The notes under the pieces were generated by a model. The model was given only the letters and a program-made list of their open reading frames with translations. It was not told the DNA's origin and did no database searches. From Kitasatospora indigofera (lineage in GTDB: Bacteria > Actinomycetota > Actinomycetes > Streptomycetales > Streptomycetaceae), in NCBI RefSeq assembly GCF_014655955.1, contig NZ_BNBO01000004.1, forward strand, positions 124,001-188,000: a stretch of 64,000 nt of DNA, given 5' to 3'. Each line of letters starts with the position of its first letter. Positions within the stretch are counted from its first letter, which is position 1. A program made the position numbers and the translations under genes. This document shows positions 52,957-61,868 of the stretch, in pieces.

Positions 52957-53401
52957 ACCACGGCGACCGACGGCTGAGCCCCGCGCTCGGCAGCAGTACC
53001 CCGGCCCGGGGGTGCGAACCCCCGGGCCCCACAGACTCCTCCTGGTGGCGTGTACCTATCCGGTCGTGCCCGCGCCACCAGGAGGCCAGGCTCGGTCGGC
53101 AGGAGGGCTGGGGCTCATCCGCCCCCTGCCGACCGTCCCAAGCCGGTGGCGCGCCTCCCTGTCGGGGGCACTTCGGTCGTGCCTGTGCGCGCCGCCCGGC
53201 CCCCTCCCTCGCCGAGGGGAGCCACTCGTACGTCGGAAGCGGGACGAGTGGAACGGCGGGGAGGGGGTCGCACCCGGCCGTGCCCCGCACGGCCCAGGCC
53301 CCGGAAACCACGCAAGGCACCGAAGCACCAGACGGGCGCAGACTCGGACCATCCGGTCCGCCCGCGGATCAGCAGCCCGACCCGGAAGTGAGGCCCACGC
53401 C
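52957..53401 (+). other. Structured intergenic region between glxR and glycerate kinase
   Basis: No convincing gene is found here, but at least five inverted repeats follow each other. They are GGCCCGGGGGT/ACCCCCGGGCC with a GCGA loop (53003-53028), CCTCCTGGTGGCG with its complement (53038-53085, 13 bp), GGTCGGCAGG/CCTGCCGACC (53094-53134), GGCAC/GTGCC (53167-53183), and a long imperfect stem 53198-53214 / 53254-53269 enclosing CCACTCGT/ACGAGTGG (53222-53251). The first hairpin can terminate the hyi-glxR message; the others suggest a folded leader or non-coding RNA before glycerate kinase. Confidence 0.55.
53003..53028 (+). terminator. Hairpin terminator after glxR with GNRA-type loop
   Basis: An 11-bp perfect stem, GGCCCGGGGGT with its complement, capped by GCGA, 46 bases after the reductase stop codon. 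Confidence 0.65.
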
Positions 53402-54544
53402 ATGCCCGCCACCCCCACCCAGGGCCATGTCGTCGTCGCCCCCGACAAGTTCAAGGGCACGCTGGAGGGCGCCGAGGTCGCCGCCCGCATCGCGGCCGGG
53501 ATCCGCCGCGGCGCCCCCGGCGTCGAGGTCCGCGAGCTGCCCGTCGCCGACGGCGGCGAGGGCACCCTGGCCGCCGCGCTGGCGGCCGGCTTCACCCGCG
53601 TCCCGGCCAAGGTGGCCGGTCCCACCGGCCTGCCGGTGGACGCCGCGATCGCCGTCAAGGGCGACACCGCCGTGGTCGAGCTGGCCCAGTCCTCCGGGCT
53701 GGCCCGGCTCCCCGGCGGCCGGACCGCGCCGCTCGCCGCCGGCTCCTACGGGGTCGGCCAGCTGATCGGCCGGGCCGTCTCGCTCGGTGCGAAGCGGATC
53801 GTGCTGGGCCTCGGCGGCAGCGCCTGCACCGACGGCGGCGCCGGCATGGTCCAGGCGCTCGGCGTGGGCCTGTACGACGCCGAGGGCACCGAGCTGGCGC
53901 CCGGCGGCGCCGCGCTGCGCCGGCTGGCCCGGATCGACCTCGGCCCGCTCGCCGACTCGCTGACCGGGGTGGAGGTCGTGGTCGCCTGCGACGTCGACAA
54001 CCCGCTGCTCGGCCCCCGCGGCGCGACGGCCGTCTACGGCCCGCAGAAGGGTGCCGACGTCGAGGACCTGCTGATCCTGGAGGAAGGCCTGACCCGCTTC
54101 GCCGACGTCGTCGGCGGGAGCACCGGGCGGGACTTCCGCGACGCCCCCGGCGCCGGGGCCGCGGGCGGGGTCGGCTACGCCGCCCTCGCACTGCTCGGCG
54201 CCACCATGCGGCCCGGCATCGAGCTGATGCTCGAACTGCTGGGCTTCGACGAGGCCGTGCGTGGGGCACGCCTCGTCGTGACAGGTGAGGGTTGCCTGGA
54301 CGCGCAGACGCTCCATGGCAAGGCCCCCGCCGGCGTTGCCGCGGCGGCCACTCGGGCGGGGGTTCGGGTGGCCGCTGTGGCAGGGCGTCTTGAGCTGGCG
54401 GAGAACGAGTGGCGGGCGGCGGGTTTCGTCGCGGCCTACGCGCTCACCGCGCTGGCCGAGCAGCCCGGCGACAGCATGACCAGGGCGGCGGAGCTGTCCG
54501 AGGTCGCGGGCGAGCGGCTGGCCGCCGCGTTGCTGGCCGGTTGA
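53402..54544 (+). CDS. glxK: Glycerate kinase (GlxK/GarK type)
   Basis: A 380-residue kinase phosphorylating glycerate with ATP to 2-phosphoglycerate, the entry to lower glycolysis. Family blocks: [119 protein letters not shown] and VVTGEGCLDAQTLHGKAPAG. ATG 53402 with GAAGTGAGG upstream. It completes the glyoxylate-to-glycerate branch (hyi, glxR, glxK), though the carboligase is not in the window. A promoter with the island's operator lies just after it for allantoinase. Confidence 0.94.
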   Translation: MPATPTQGHVVVAPDKFKGTLEGAEVAARIAAGIRRGAPGVEVRELPVADGGEGTLAAALAAGFTRVPAKVAGPTGLPVDAAIAVKGDTAVVELAQSSGLARLPGGRTAPLAAGSYGVGQLIGRAVSLGAKRIVLGLGGSACTDGGAGMVQALGVGLYDAEGTELAPGGAALRRLARIDLGPLADSLTGVEVVVACDVDNPLLGPRGATAVYGPQKGADVEDLLILEEGLTRFADVVGGSTGRDFRDAPGAGAAGGVGYAALALLGATMRPGIELMLELLGFDEAVRGARLVVTGEGCLDAQTLHGKAPAGVAAAATRAGVRVAAVAGRLELAENEWRAAGFVAAYALTALAEQPGDSMTRAAELSEVAGERLAAALLAG

Positions 54545-54571
54545 TTCCCGGTTTCCTCGTAGTTTCCTACA

Positions 54572-54601
54572 TTGACGTTTTGTTGAAGGCGGGCCTAGGC
54601 T
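54572..54601 (+). promoter_or_regulatory. Allantoinase promoter with half-degenerate AllR-type operator
   Basis: -35 TTGACG (54572-54577), 18 bases, -10 TAGGCT (54596-54601). The operator-like TTGAC-GTTTT-GTTGA (54572-54586) has an exact right half and a degenerate left half, again on the -35 box. The leader to the ATG is about 135 bases. Confidence 0.6.
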
Positions 54602-54742
54602 CCGAGCAATCGCAGCCGGCGGTGTGATGAGCAGACCTCAACTGCCGCCTCCACGGCCCCTGCCCGCCCTCAGCGACCCCTTCACCCCCTCGTTCACCAC
54701 AGCTCCCGCTTCGCCCCGAAGACGGTCCACCCGGAGGTCCCG

Positions 54743-56113
54743 ATGCCCCTCAGCGAGACGCCGCACCCCGACGGCCCCGCGGTGATCCGCTCCCGCCGTG
54801 TCGTCCTCCCTGACGGCGAGCGTCCCGCTGACGTGCTGATCCAGGACGGCCGGATCGAGCAGATCGCCGCCCACGGCTCCCTGCTCGTCGGCGACCAGCA
54901 CCTCACCGACCTCGGCGACACCGTGCTCCTCCCCGGCCTGGTCGACACCCACGTGCACGTCAACGAGCCCGGCCGCACCGAGTGGGAGGGCTTCGCCACC
55001 GCCACCCGGGCCGCCGCCGCCGGCGGCGTCACCACCGTCATCGACATGCCGCTGAACTCCGTCCCGCCGACCACCACGGTCGAGGGCCTGGACGCCAAGC
55101 GGAAGACCGCCGAGGGCCAGGCCTGGGTCGACCTCGGCTTCTGGGGCGGCGCGATCCCCGGCAACACCGGCGACCTGGAGCCGCTGCACACCGCCGGCGT
55201 CTTCGGCTTCAAGAGCTTCCTGGCCCCCTCCGGCGTGGACGAGTTCCCGCACGTCGAGCAGGCCGACCTGGAGAGCGCCCTGGCCGAGCAGGCCCGGATC
55301 GGCGCGCTGGCGATCATCCACGCCGAGGACCCGGCCGTCCTGGCGGCCGCCCCCCAGCAGCCCGGCGTGCACTACCGCGACTTCCTCGCCTCCCGCCCCG
55401 ACGACGCGGAGACCGCCGCCGTCGCCCGGCTGCTCGACACCGCCCGCCGCACCGGCGCCCGGGTGCACATCCTGCACGTCTCCTCCGCCGCCGTCCTGCC
55501 GCTGCTGCGCCAGGCCCGCGAGGACGGCGTCCGGGTGACCGCCGAGACCTGCCCGCACTACCTCACCCTCGCCGCCGAGGAGGTGCCGGACGGCGACACC
55601 GCCTTCAAGTGCTGTCCGCCGATCCGCGACGAGTCCAACCGCGACGCGCTCTGGGCGGCCCTGGCGGCCGGCGAGTTCATCGCGGTCGTCTCCGACCACT
55701 CGCCGTCCACGCCGGACCTCAAGCTGCTCAAGGAGTACGGCGGCAGCGGAGACTTCGCGGCCGCCTGGGGCGGCATCGCCTCCCTCCAGCTCGGCCTGCC
55801 GGCCATCTGGACCGAGGCCCGCAGGCGCGGCCACACCCTCTCCGACGTGGTCCGCTGGATGTCCTCCGGGCCCGCCTCGCTGGTCGGCCTCACCGGCACC
55901 AAGGGCTCCATCGCCGTCGGGAACGACGCCGACCTGGTGGCCTTCGACCCGGACGGCGAGTTCGCCGTGCAGGCCGCCGCGCTGCACCACCGCAACCCCG
56001 TGACCCCGTACGCGGGCCGGACGCTGACCGGCGCCGTCCGCACCACCTGGCTCCGCGGCCGGGTGGTGGACGTGGACGGCGAGCCGACCGGCCGTCAGAT
56101 CACCCGTTCCTGA
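54743..56113 (+). CDS. allB: Allantoinase
   Basis: A 456-residue zinc amidohydrolase opening allantoin to allantoate. Metal sites: HxH in [20 protein letters not shown] near 72-74, carbamylated Lys in [19 protein letters not shown] near 157, His in [12 protein letters not shown] near 194, His in [13 protein letters not shown] near 249, and Asp in [14 protein letters not shown] near 322. [12 protein letters not shown] and the [13 protein letters not shown] end match bacterial AllB. GGAGGT lies five bases before the ATG. The allantoicase gene follows after 16 bases, forming the allB-alc operon. Confidence 0.96.
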   Translation: MPLSETPHPDGPAVIRSRRVVLPDGERPADVLIQDGRIEQIAAHGSLLVGDQHLTDLGDTVLLPGLVDTHVHVNEPGRTEWEGFATATRAAAAGGVTTVIDMPLNSVPPTTTVEGLDAKRKTAEGQAWVDLGFWGGAIPGNTGDLEPLHTAGVFGFKSFLAPSGVDEFPHVEQADLESALAEQARIGALAIIHAEDPAVLAAAPQQPGVHYRDFLASRPDDAETAAVARLLDTARRTGARVHILHVSSAAVLPLLRQAREDGVRVTAETCPHYLTLAAEEVPDGDTAFKCCPPIRDESNRDALWAALAAGEFIAVVSDHSPSTPDLKLLKEYGGSGDFAAAWGGIASLQLGLPAIWTEARRRGHTLSDVVRWMSSGPASLVGLTGTKGSIAVGNDADLVAFDPDGEFAVQAAALHHRNPVTPYAGRTLTGAVRTTWLRGRVVDVDGEPTGRQITRS

Positions 56114-56129
56114 ATCAGGAGACTCATCG

Positions 56130-57395
56130 ATGAGCAGCGTTACGACCCCGAGTGCTCCGTTCACCGAGCTGGTCAACCTGGCCTCCCGGCTGCTCGGCGC
56201 CGGCGTGGTCGCCACCAACGAGGACACCTTCGCCGACGCGGAGAACCTGCTGGTCGCCAAGCCCGCCGAGTTCCGCGCGCACACCTTCGGCCACAAGGGC
56301 CAGATCATGGACGGCTGGGAGAGCAAGCGCCGGCGCGGCGTCAGCGCCGAGCAGCCGCACCCGACCGACGAGGACCACGACTGGGCGGTCGTCCGGCTCG
56401 GCGTCGGCGGCGTGATCCGCGGCGTGATCGTGGACACCGCGCACTTCACCGGCAACTACCCGGAGACCGCCTCCGTCCAGGCCGCCTCGATCCCGGGCCA
56501 CCCGTCCGTCGAGGAGCTCGACGACGCGGAGTGGACCGACCTGGTGCCGCGCACCGCGCTCCGCGGTGACACCGCCCACGAGTTCGAGGTCACCGACGGG
56601 ACGCGCTACACCCACGTACGGCTGAACATCTGGCCGGACGGCGGCGTGGCCCGGCTGCGGGTGCACGGCGAGGTGCTCACCGACCCGCGCGAGCTGGACG
56701 GCCTGACCTTCGACCTCGCCGCGCAGGAGTTCGGCGGCGTCGCCGAGGCCGCCTCGGACCGCTACTTCTCCTCCCCGCACAACCTGAACGCTCCCGGTCG
56801 CGCCTCCGTCATGGGCGAGGGCTGGGAGACCCGGCGTCGGCGCGACAAGGCCAACGACTGGGTCCGGATCGCCCTGGCCGGGGGCGGCGAGGTCCTGGCC
56901 GCCGAGGTGGACACCACCCACTTCGTCGCCAACGCCCCCGGCTGGGCCGACCTGGTGGGGTACGACGCCTCCACCGGCGGCGACCCGTCCACCGACGCCG
57001 ACGGCTGGTTCCCGATCCTGCCGCGCACCCGGCTGCAGCCCGACACCCGGCACCGCCTGCGGCTGGACGCCGGCCGTCCGGTGACGCACGTGCGGATCAA
57101 CGTCTACCCGGACGGCGGCCTGGCCCGGCTGCGCCTGACCGGGAGGCTCACCGGGGCCGGCCGCGCCGCCCTCGCGCTGCGCTGGTTCAACGCACTTCCG
57201 GCCGGCGAGGCCCGTACGGCCCTCGTCGAGGCCGGTCTTGAGGCGGAGGAGGCCACCGCGCTGACCGCCGCCCGCCCGCTCGCGGACGCCGCCGCGACCA
57301 CCGCCGCCGTGTCCGCGCTCCAGCCGGCCGACGGCCCCGACGGCGAGCAGTCCTCGCGCCGCCGTTCGGCGATCTGGCGGCTGCTCGGCGTCTGA
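56130..57395 (+). CDS. alc: Allantoicase with an unusual C-terminal extension
   Basis: A 421-residue enzyme hydrolysing allantoate to ureidoglycolate and urea. The two repeated allantoicase domains are evident: FTELVNLASRLLGAGVVATN, DGWESKRRRGVSAEQPHPTD, DWAVVRLGVGGVIRGVIVDT, HFTGNYPETASVQAASIPGH in the first; SPHNLNAPGRASVMGEGWET, DKANDWVRIALAGGGEVLAA and HVRINVYPDGGLARLRLTGR in the second. The second domain ends near residue 340. The remaining 80 residues (LALRWFNALPAGEARTALVE, AARPLADAAATTAAVSALQ) resemble the N-terminal helices of OHCU decarboxylase without its catalytic His. ATG 56130 follows AGGAG. It is the last allantoin-pathway gene before catalase. Confidence 0.94.
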   Translation: MSSVTTPSAPFTELVNLASRLLGAGVVATNEDTFADAENLLVAKPAEFRAHTFGHKGQIMDGWESKRRRGVSAEQPHPTDEDHDWAVVRLGVGGVIRGVIVDTAHFTGNYPETASVQAASIPGHPSVEELDDAEWTDLVPRTALRGDTAHEFEVTDGTRYTHVRLNIWPDGGVARLRVHGEVLTDPRELDGLTFDLAAQEFGGVAEAASDRYFSSPHNLNAPGRASVMGEGWETRRRRDKANDWVRIALAGGGEVLAAEVDTTHFVANAPGWADLVGYDASTGGDPSTDADGWFPILPRTRLQPDTRHRLRLDAGRPVTHVRINVYPDGGLARLRLTGRLTGAGRAALALRWFNALPAGEARTALVEAGLEAEEATALTAARPLADAAATTAAVSALQPADGPDGEQSSRRRSAIWRLLGV

Positions 57396-57472
57396 CCCGC
57401 GCCGGCCCGCCGCCCGACCGACCGTCTCCGCCTTCTCCACGCAACGCCTTTAACGACCTGAAGGACCCTCTC

Positions 57473-58933
57473 ATGTCCAAGATCCTGACCACGGAGTCCG
57501 GCGCCCCGGTCGCCGACAACCAGAACTCGGCCTCGGCCGGCGAGTACGGCCCGCTGCTCATCCAGGACCAGCAGCTCCTGGAGAAGCTCGCCCGGTTCAA
57601 CCGCGAGCGCATCCCGGAGCGTGTCGTGCACGCCCGCGGCTCCGGCGCCTACGGCTACTTCGAGGTGACGGACGAGGTCTCGCAGTTCACCCGCGCCGAC
57701 TTCCTCTCCGAGATCGGCAAGCGCACCGAGGTCTTCCTGCGCTTCTCGACCGTGGCCGGCAACCTGGGCTCCTCCGACGCGGTGCGCGACCCGCGCGGCT
57801 TCGCGCTGAAGTTCTACACCGCCGAGGGCAACTACGACCTGGTCGGCAACAACACCCCGGTGTTCTTCATCAAGGACCCGGTGAAGTTCCCCGACTTCAT
57901 CCACTCGCAGAAGCGCGACCCGTTCACCGGCGTGCAGGAGGCGGACAACGTCTGGGACTTCTGGGCCCACTCGCCGGCCTCGACCCACCAGATCACCTGG
58001 CTCTTCGGCGACCGCGGCATCCCGGCCTCGTACCGCCACATGAACGGCTACGGCTCGCACACCTACCAGTGGGTCAACGAGTCCGGCGAGGCGTTCTGGG
58101 TGAAGTACCACTTCAAGACCAACCAGGGCATCCGCTCGCTGGACGGCGACCAGTCCGCCGAGGTGCTCGGCTCGGACGCCGACAGCCACCAGCGCGACCT
58201 GCACCAGGCCATCGAGCGGGGCGTGTTCCCGTCCTGGACGCTGTACGTCCAGCTGATGCCGGTCGCCGAGGCCGCCGACTACCGCTTCAACCCGTTCGAC
58301 CTCACCAAGGTGTGGCCGCACGCGGACTACCCGCTGCAGAAGGTCGGCCGCCTGGTTCTCAACAAGAACCCGGAGAACGTCTTCGCCGACGTCGAGCAGT
58401 CCGCCTTCTCGCCGAACAACTTCGTCCCCGGCATCGGTCCCTCCCCGGACAAGATGCTCCAGGGCCGCCTGTTCGCCTACGCGGACGCCCAGCGCTACCG
58501 CCTCGGCGTCAACCACACCCTGCTCGCCGTGAACGCCCCCAAGGCGACCGAGGCGAACAACTACGGCCGCGACGGCCTCTCCGCCGTCAACAAGTCCGGC
58601 CGGGGCAAGAACTACGAGCCCAACTCGTACGACGGCCCGGCCCAGACCGACAACGCGCTCGCCGCGCCGGTCGCGCTGAACGGCTGGACCGGCACGTACA
58701 CCACGCCGGCCCACACCAAGGACGACGACTTCTTCCAGGCCGGCGAGCTCTACCGGCTGATGTCGGCCGGCGAGAGGACCCGCCTGATCGGCAACATCGC
58801 GGGCTTCCTGGCGCAGGTCACCCGCGACGACATCGTCGAGAAGAACCTCGCCCACTTCCACGCGGCCGACGAGGAGTACGGCGCCCGCCTGGAGGCCGCC
58901 GTCGCCAAGCTCCGCGCGGGCGACGAGGGCTGA
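57473..58933 (+). CDS. katA: Monofunctional haem catalase (small-subunit, clade 3)
   Basis: A 486-residue catalase. The distal His is in PERVVHARGSGAYGYFEV (His 53), distal Asn in DLVGNNTPVFFIKDPVKFPD, and the proximal Tyr in QGRLFAYADAQRYRLGVNH (Tyr 336). Length and HSQKRDPFTGVQEADNVWDF match small-subunit clade 3 enzymes without a flavodoxin-like C-terminus. It converts H2O2 to water and oxygen, and it lies downstream of allantoinase/allantoicase, so it is well placed to clear peroxide from urate oxidase. The ATG follows GAAGGA. A strong terminator follows. Confidence 0.96.
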   Translation: MSKILTTESGAPVADNQNSASAGEYGPLLIQDQQLLEKLARFNRERIPERVVHARGSGAYGYFEVTDEVSQFTRADFLSEIGKRTEVFLRFSTVAGNLGSSDAVRDPRGFALKFYTAEGNYDLVGNNTPVFFIKDPVKFPDFIHSQKRDPFTGVQEADNVWDFWAHSPASTHQITWLFGDRGIPASYRHMNGYGSHTYQWVNESGEAFWVKYHFKTNQGIRSLDGDQSAEVLGSDADSHQRDLHQAIERGVFPSWTLYVQLMPVAEAADYRFNPFDLTKVWPHADYPLQKVGRLVLNKNPENVFADVEQSAFSPNNFVPGIGPSPDKMLQGRLFAYADAQRYRLGVNHTLLAVNAPKATEANNYGRDGLSAVNKSGRGKNYEPNSYDGPAQTDNALAAPVALNGWTGTYTTPAHTKDDDFFQAGELYRLMSAGERTRLIGNIAGFLAQVTRDDIVEKNLAHFHAADEEYGARLEAAVAKLRAGDEG

Positions 58934-58992
58934 TCCCCGCCCCACCGACCAACCCTCCCAGGCCACCCGGGCCCGCACCCGGGTGACCGGTG

Positions 58993-59031
58993 AAAGGCCT
59001 CTCCTCCCCGGGCAGTGGGGGAGAGGCCTTT
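58993..59031 (+). terminator. Terminator after catalase
   Basis: AAAGGCCTCTCC (58993-59004) pairs perfectly with GGAGAGGCCTTT (59020-59031), with a T-rich exit (CCTTTC). It is the most Rho-independent-like terminator in the window, 59 bases after the stop. Confidence 0.85.
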
Positions 59032-59112
59032 CGCCTGCCCGGGTCCGGCCGGCCCCGCGGGGCCGCGGAAAACCGATCGAGCGCCGCTCACCTGCGCGGA
59101 TATCCTCGGGCG

Positions 59113-60162
59113 ATGACCATGACAACGCCCTCCTATCCCGTCAAGCCCCGCCCCGGCGACCGGGTCGCGGTGATCTCGCCCTCCGCCGGCCTGCCCGGGA
59201 TCCTGCCGCTGCCCTACGAGTTGGGCCTGCGCCGGCTGCGTGAGGAGTTCGGGCTGGTCCCGGTGGAGTACCCGGCCACCCGGACGATGGGGGCCACCGC
59301 GCGCGAGCGCGCCGCCGACATCCACGCGGCCTTCGCCGACCCGGACATCCGGGCGGTGATCGCCAGCATCGGGGGCGACGACCAGATCACCGTGATCCCG
59401 CACCTCGACGCGGAGTTGATCCGGGCCAACCCCAAGCCCTTCTTCGGGTACAGCGACAACACCAACCTGCTGGCGTACCTCTGGAACCTCGGCATCGTCG
59501 GCTACCACGGCGGCACGGTGATGGTCGAGTTCGGCCGCCCGGGCGCGATGGCCGGCCCGACCGCCGACTCGCTGCGGGCCGCGCTGTTCACCTCCGGGCC
59601 GTACGAACTCCGCCCGGCCGGGGCCTTCACCGACCGGGGCGGCCGCTGGGAGGACCCGCGCACCTTCGACGCGGAGCCGGCACTGACGCCCGGTCAGGGC
59701 TGGCTCTGGCACCGGGCGGAGCGGGTGGTGGAGGGCGCCAGCTGGGGCGGCAACCTGGAGATCCTCGGCTGGCTGCTGATGGCCGACCGCGGCATCCGGG
59801 CGCCCGAGGCCTACGCGGGCTGCGTGCTCTTCCTGGAGACCTCGGAGGAGCAGCCGGGCGCCGAGGAGGTGTACCGGACCCTGCGCAACATGGGGGAGCG
59901 GGGCCTGCTGCGGCAGTTCCCGGCGCTGCTGATGGGGCGGGCGAAGGCCTGGTCCCACCAGCGGCCGCTGGACGAGGCCGCCGGGGCGGCCCACCGGGAC
60001 GCGCAGCGGGCGGCGGTGCTGCGGGCGCTGGCGGAGTACGCGCCGGACACCATGGCGGTGTTCGACGTCGATCTCGGCCACACCGACCCGCAGCTGGTGA
60101 TCCCCTACGGCGGCCTGGTGCGGGTGGACGGACCGGCGCGGCGGATCACCGTGACCTACTGA
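59113..60162 (+). CDS. S66-family peptidase (LD-carboxypeptidase / MccF-like)
   Basis: A 349-residue serine carboxypeptidase-like protein. The N-terminal KPRPGDRVAVISPSAGLPGI is the family start, the nucleophile Ser is in FFGYSDNTNLLAYL (Ser 114), the Glu in CVLFLETSEEQPGAEEVY and the His in DVDLGHTDPQLVIPYGG complete the Ser-Glu-His triad. GGDDQITVIPHLD precedes the Ser. Family members trim murein tetrapeptides (LdcA) or inactivate microcin-like peptide-nucleotides (MccF); the SDNTN motif is closer to the MccF branch. The ATG at 59113 has no good Shine-Dalgarno and may be near-leaderless. It is monocistronic. Confidence 0.88.
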   Translation: MTMTTPSYPVKPRPGDRVAVISPSAGLPGILPLPYELGLRRLREEFGLVPVEYPATRTMGATARERAADIHAAFADPDIRAVIASIGGDDQITVIPHLDAELIRANPKPFFGYSDNTNLLAYLWNLGIVGYHGGTVMVEFGRPGAMAGPTADSLRAALFTSGPYELRPAGAFTDRGGRWEDPRTFDAEPALTPGQGWLWHRAERVVEGASWGGNLEILGWLLMADRGIRAPEAYAGCVLFLETSEEQPGAEEVYRTLRNMGERGLLRQFPALLMGRAKAWSHQRPLDEAAGAAHRDAQRAAVLRALAEYAPDTMAVFDVDLGHTDPQLVIPYGGLVRVDGPARRITVTY

Positions 60163-60234
60163 GCCGTTCGCGCCGGTTGCCGGTTGCCGGTTGCCGGTCG
60201 CCGGACGGGGCGGCAGCTGTGGGGGCGAGGCGCT

Positions 60235-60258
60235 CTTGTGTGGCATATGCCACACAAG
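60235..60258. promoter_or_regulatory. 24-bp perfect palindrome upstream of an IclR gene
   Basis: A fully self-complementary 24-bp sequence with half CTTGTGTGGCAT, 112 bases before the IclR start, in the only AT-richer patch of this gap. It is a strong candidate operator, perhaps for the IclR protein itself. Just before it, 60171-60204 holds repeated CCGGTTG heptamers at the end of the peptidase gene. Confidence 0.6.
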
Positions 60259-60370
60259 TTGTGCGTATCACCTGCGCAAATATCTGCCGACCGGCCGTTA
60301 ACGGCGCCCCCCGGTGGATAGGCTGGAGCTGTCGCGGCCGGTCCGCGCGGGGACATCGGAAGGGGACGTC

Positions 60371-61150
60371 ATGCCGACACCAGCCCGGGGTCGTCAGGCC
60401 ACGCTGGACCAGGGTGTCCCTGGTCCGTTCGGCTCCCTGCAACACGCGCTCAGGCTGCTGGAGGCGGTCGACCGTCACCCCGGCGGGGCCACCAACGCCG
60501 GCCTCGCCCGCGAGACCTCGCTCCCGCCCGGTGAGGTCCGCCGGCTGACCGAGTTCCTGGAGACCGAGGGCTACCTGCAGTACCAGGACGAGGCCTGGGT
60601 GCTCGGCGGCACCTTCGCCCTGCTCGGGCAGTACAACCGCGAGCAGTTGGTCAGGGTCCGGCTCAACCATAAACTCGCCGAACTGCGGGACGAGTTGGGC
60701 GCGGCGGTCTACTTCAGCCGCTACCACGAGGGCGAGCTGTCGGTGGAGGCGGTCTCCGCCGCCGACCACGCGCCCGCCGTCCAGGAGTGGGTGGACTTCC
60801 GGGCCACCGCGCACGCCAGCGCGATCGGCAAGTGCCTGCTCAGCCAGCTGGACCACGACTCCCGCCGGGACCACCTGTCCCGGCACCCGGTGGCCCGCCT
60901 GACCTCCCGGACGGTGGTCGACGCCGACCAGCTGATGCACCGTCTGGAGCGCCAGCCGGCCACCGTGCCGGTGCTGGACATCCAGGAGTACGCCCTCGGC
61001 ACGGTCTGCGCCGCCGTCCCCGTCATCGCCGGCAGCACCGTCGGCTGCCTGGCCACCTCGATGCCGGTGGACAACGTGCACCGCCTGAAGGCCGCCGCCG
61101 AACTCCTCGCGCACCGCGCGGCGCCGCTGATGCTCGCGATGGCGGTCTGA
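60371..61150 (+). CDS. IclR-family transcriptional regulator
   Basis: A 259-residue IclR-type regulator. The N-terminal HTH is GPFGSLQHALRLLEAVDRHP, ATNAGLARETSLPPGEVRRL, TEFLETEGYLQYQDEAWVLG. The effector domain contains VDFRATAHASAIGKCLLSQL, the family's A-x-G-K-x-LL block, and TVPVLDIQEYALGTVCAAVP followed by VIAGSTVGCLATSMP. ATG 60371 has GGAAGGGGAC upstream. It stands alone between the S66 peptidase and a Nudix gene. Its targets are unknown; its operator may be the palindrome at 60235. Confidence 0.88.
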   Translation: MPTPARGRQATLDQGVPGPFGSLQHALRLLEAVDRHPGGATNAGLARETSLPPGEVRRLTEFLETEGYLQYQDEAWVLGGTFALLGQYNREQLVRVRLNHKLAELRDELGAAVYFSRYHEGELSVEAVSAADHAPAVQEWVDFRATAHASAIGKCLLSQLDHDSRRDHLSRHPVARLTSRTVVDADQLMHRLERQPATVPVLDIQEYALGTVCAAVPVIAGSTVGCLATSMPVDNVHRLKAAAELLAHRAAPLMLAMAV

Positions 61151-61295
61151 GCGGCGGGCGCTCTCCCGGGTGCCGCGCGCCCTGCGTGCGGCACCCGTCA
61201 GCGCGCCCGCGCCCGCCTGCCGGCTCCGCCCGCGCCCGCCCGCCGGCCCGCAGCGGTGGCCCCGGCCTGTCGGCGGCGTCCGGCATGATCGGCCC

Positions 61296-61730
61296 ATGAC
61301 GGACAGGCGGCGGGCGGCTGCAGTGATCATCCGGGACGGGCACGTCCTCATGGTGCGGGAGCGGGGCCGCGGCCCGTCCGGCCGGCACGACGGGCACGAG
61401 TACTGGACGCTGCCGGGCGGCGGCATCGAGCCGGGCGAGACCGCCGAGCAGGCGGTGCTCCGCGAGGTGGCCGAGGAGGCCGGCCTGGCCGGCCGCTCGG
61501 TGCGTCACCTCTACGACGCGCCCCACCCGGCGGGCTGGACGTCCTGCTTCGCCGTGGAGGTGGGGCCGGGCGAACCGCGCCTCGGCGTGGACCCGGGGCT
61601 CGACTGCGACTGCCCCCGGATGACCGGCCTCAGCTGGGTGCCGCTGCCGCGCAGTTCGGCCTCCGGGGGCCTGATGGTCCCCGTCCTGCTGATGGCCACC
61701 CCCGACGGCCCGCCGGGGGTGGCCTCGTGA
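61296..61730 (+). CDS. Nudix hydrolase
   Basis: A 144-residue Nudix protein. The box runs GGGIEPGETAEQAVLREVAE then EAGL (about 43-66) and is a complete GX5EX7REUXEEXGU match. RRRAAAVIIRDGHVLMVRER leads into it and EYWTLPGGG precedes it. The substrate is probably a nucleotide or NDP-linked compound. ATG 61296 is the first in-frame start that does not stop at once. It follows the IclR gene by 145 bases. Confidence 0.88.
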   Translation: MTDRRRAAAVIIRDGHVLMVRERGRGPSGRHDGHEYWTLPGGGIEPGETAEQAVLREVAEEAGLAGRSVRHLYDAPHPAGWTSCFAVEVGPGEPRLGVDPGLDCDCPRMTGLSWVPLPRSSASGGLMVPVLLMATPDGPPGVAS

Positions 61731-61868
61731 GCCGGTACGGCCACCCGGCGGCCGTCACTCCGGCGTGTGAAGTCCCGTGCGTTCACCACCCGCGGCGCGG
61801 CGGGCTCGCTAGGGTCGCGCTGACACGTCATCTGTGATCGACGGAGCGTGACGATCCCAGGAGCAGCC

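Noticed and set aside
53000..53035. T-arm-like sequence suggesting a tRNA or an attachment site
   Set aside because: The stem-loop resembles a T arm only superficially (GCGA loop instead of TTCRA); no acceptor, D or anticodon arms can be drawn. It is better read as a terminator.
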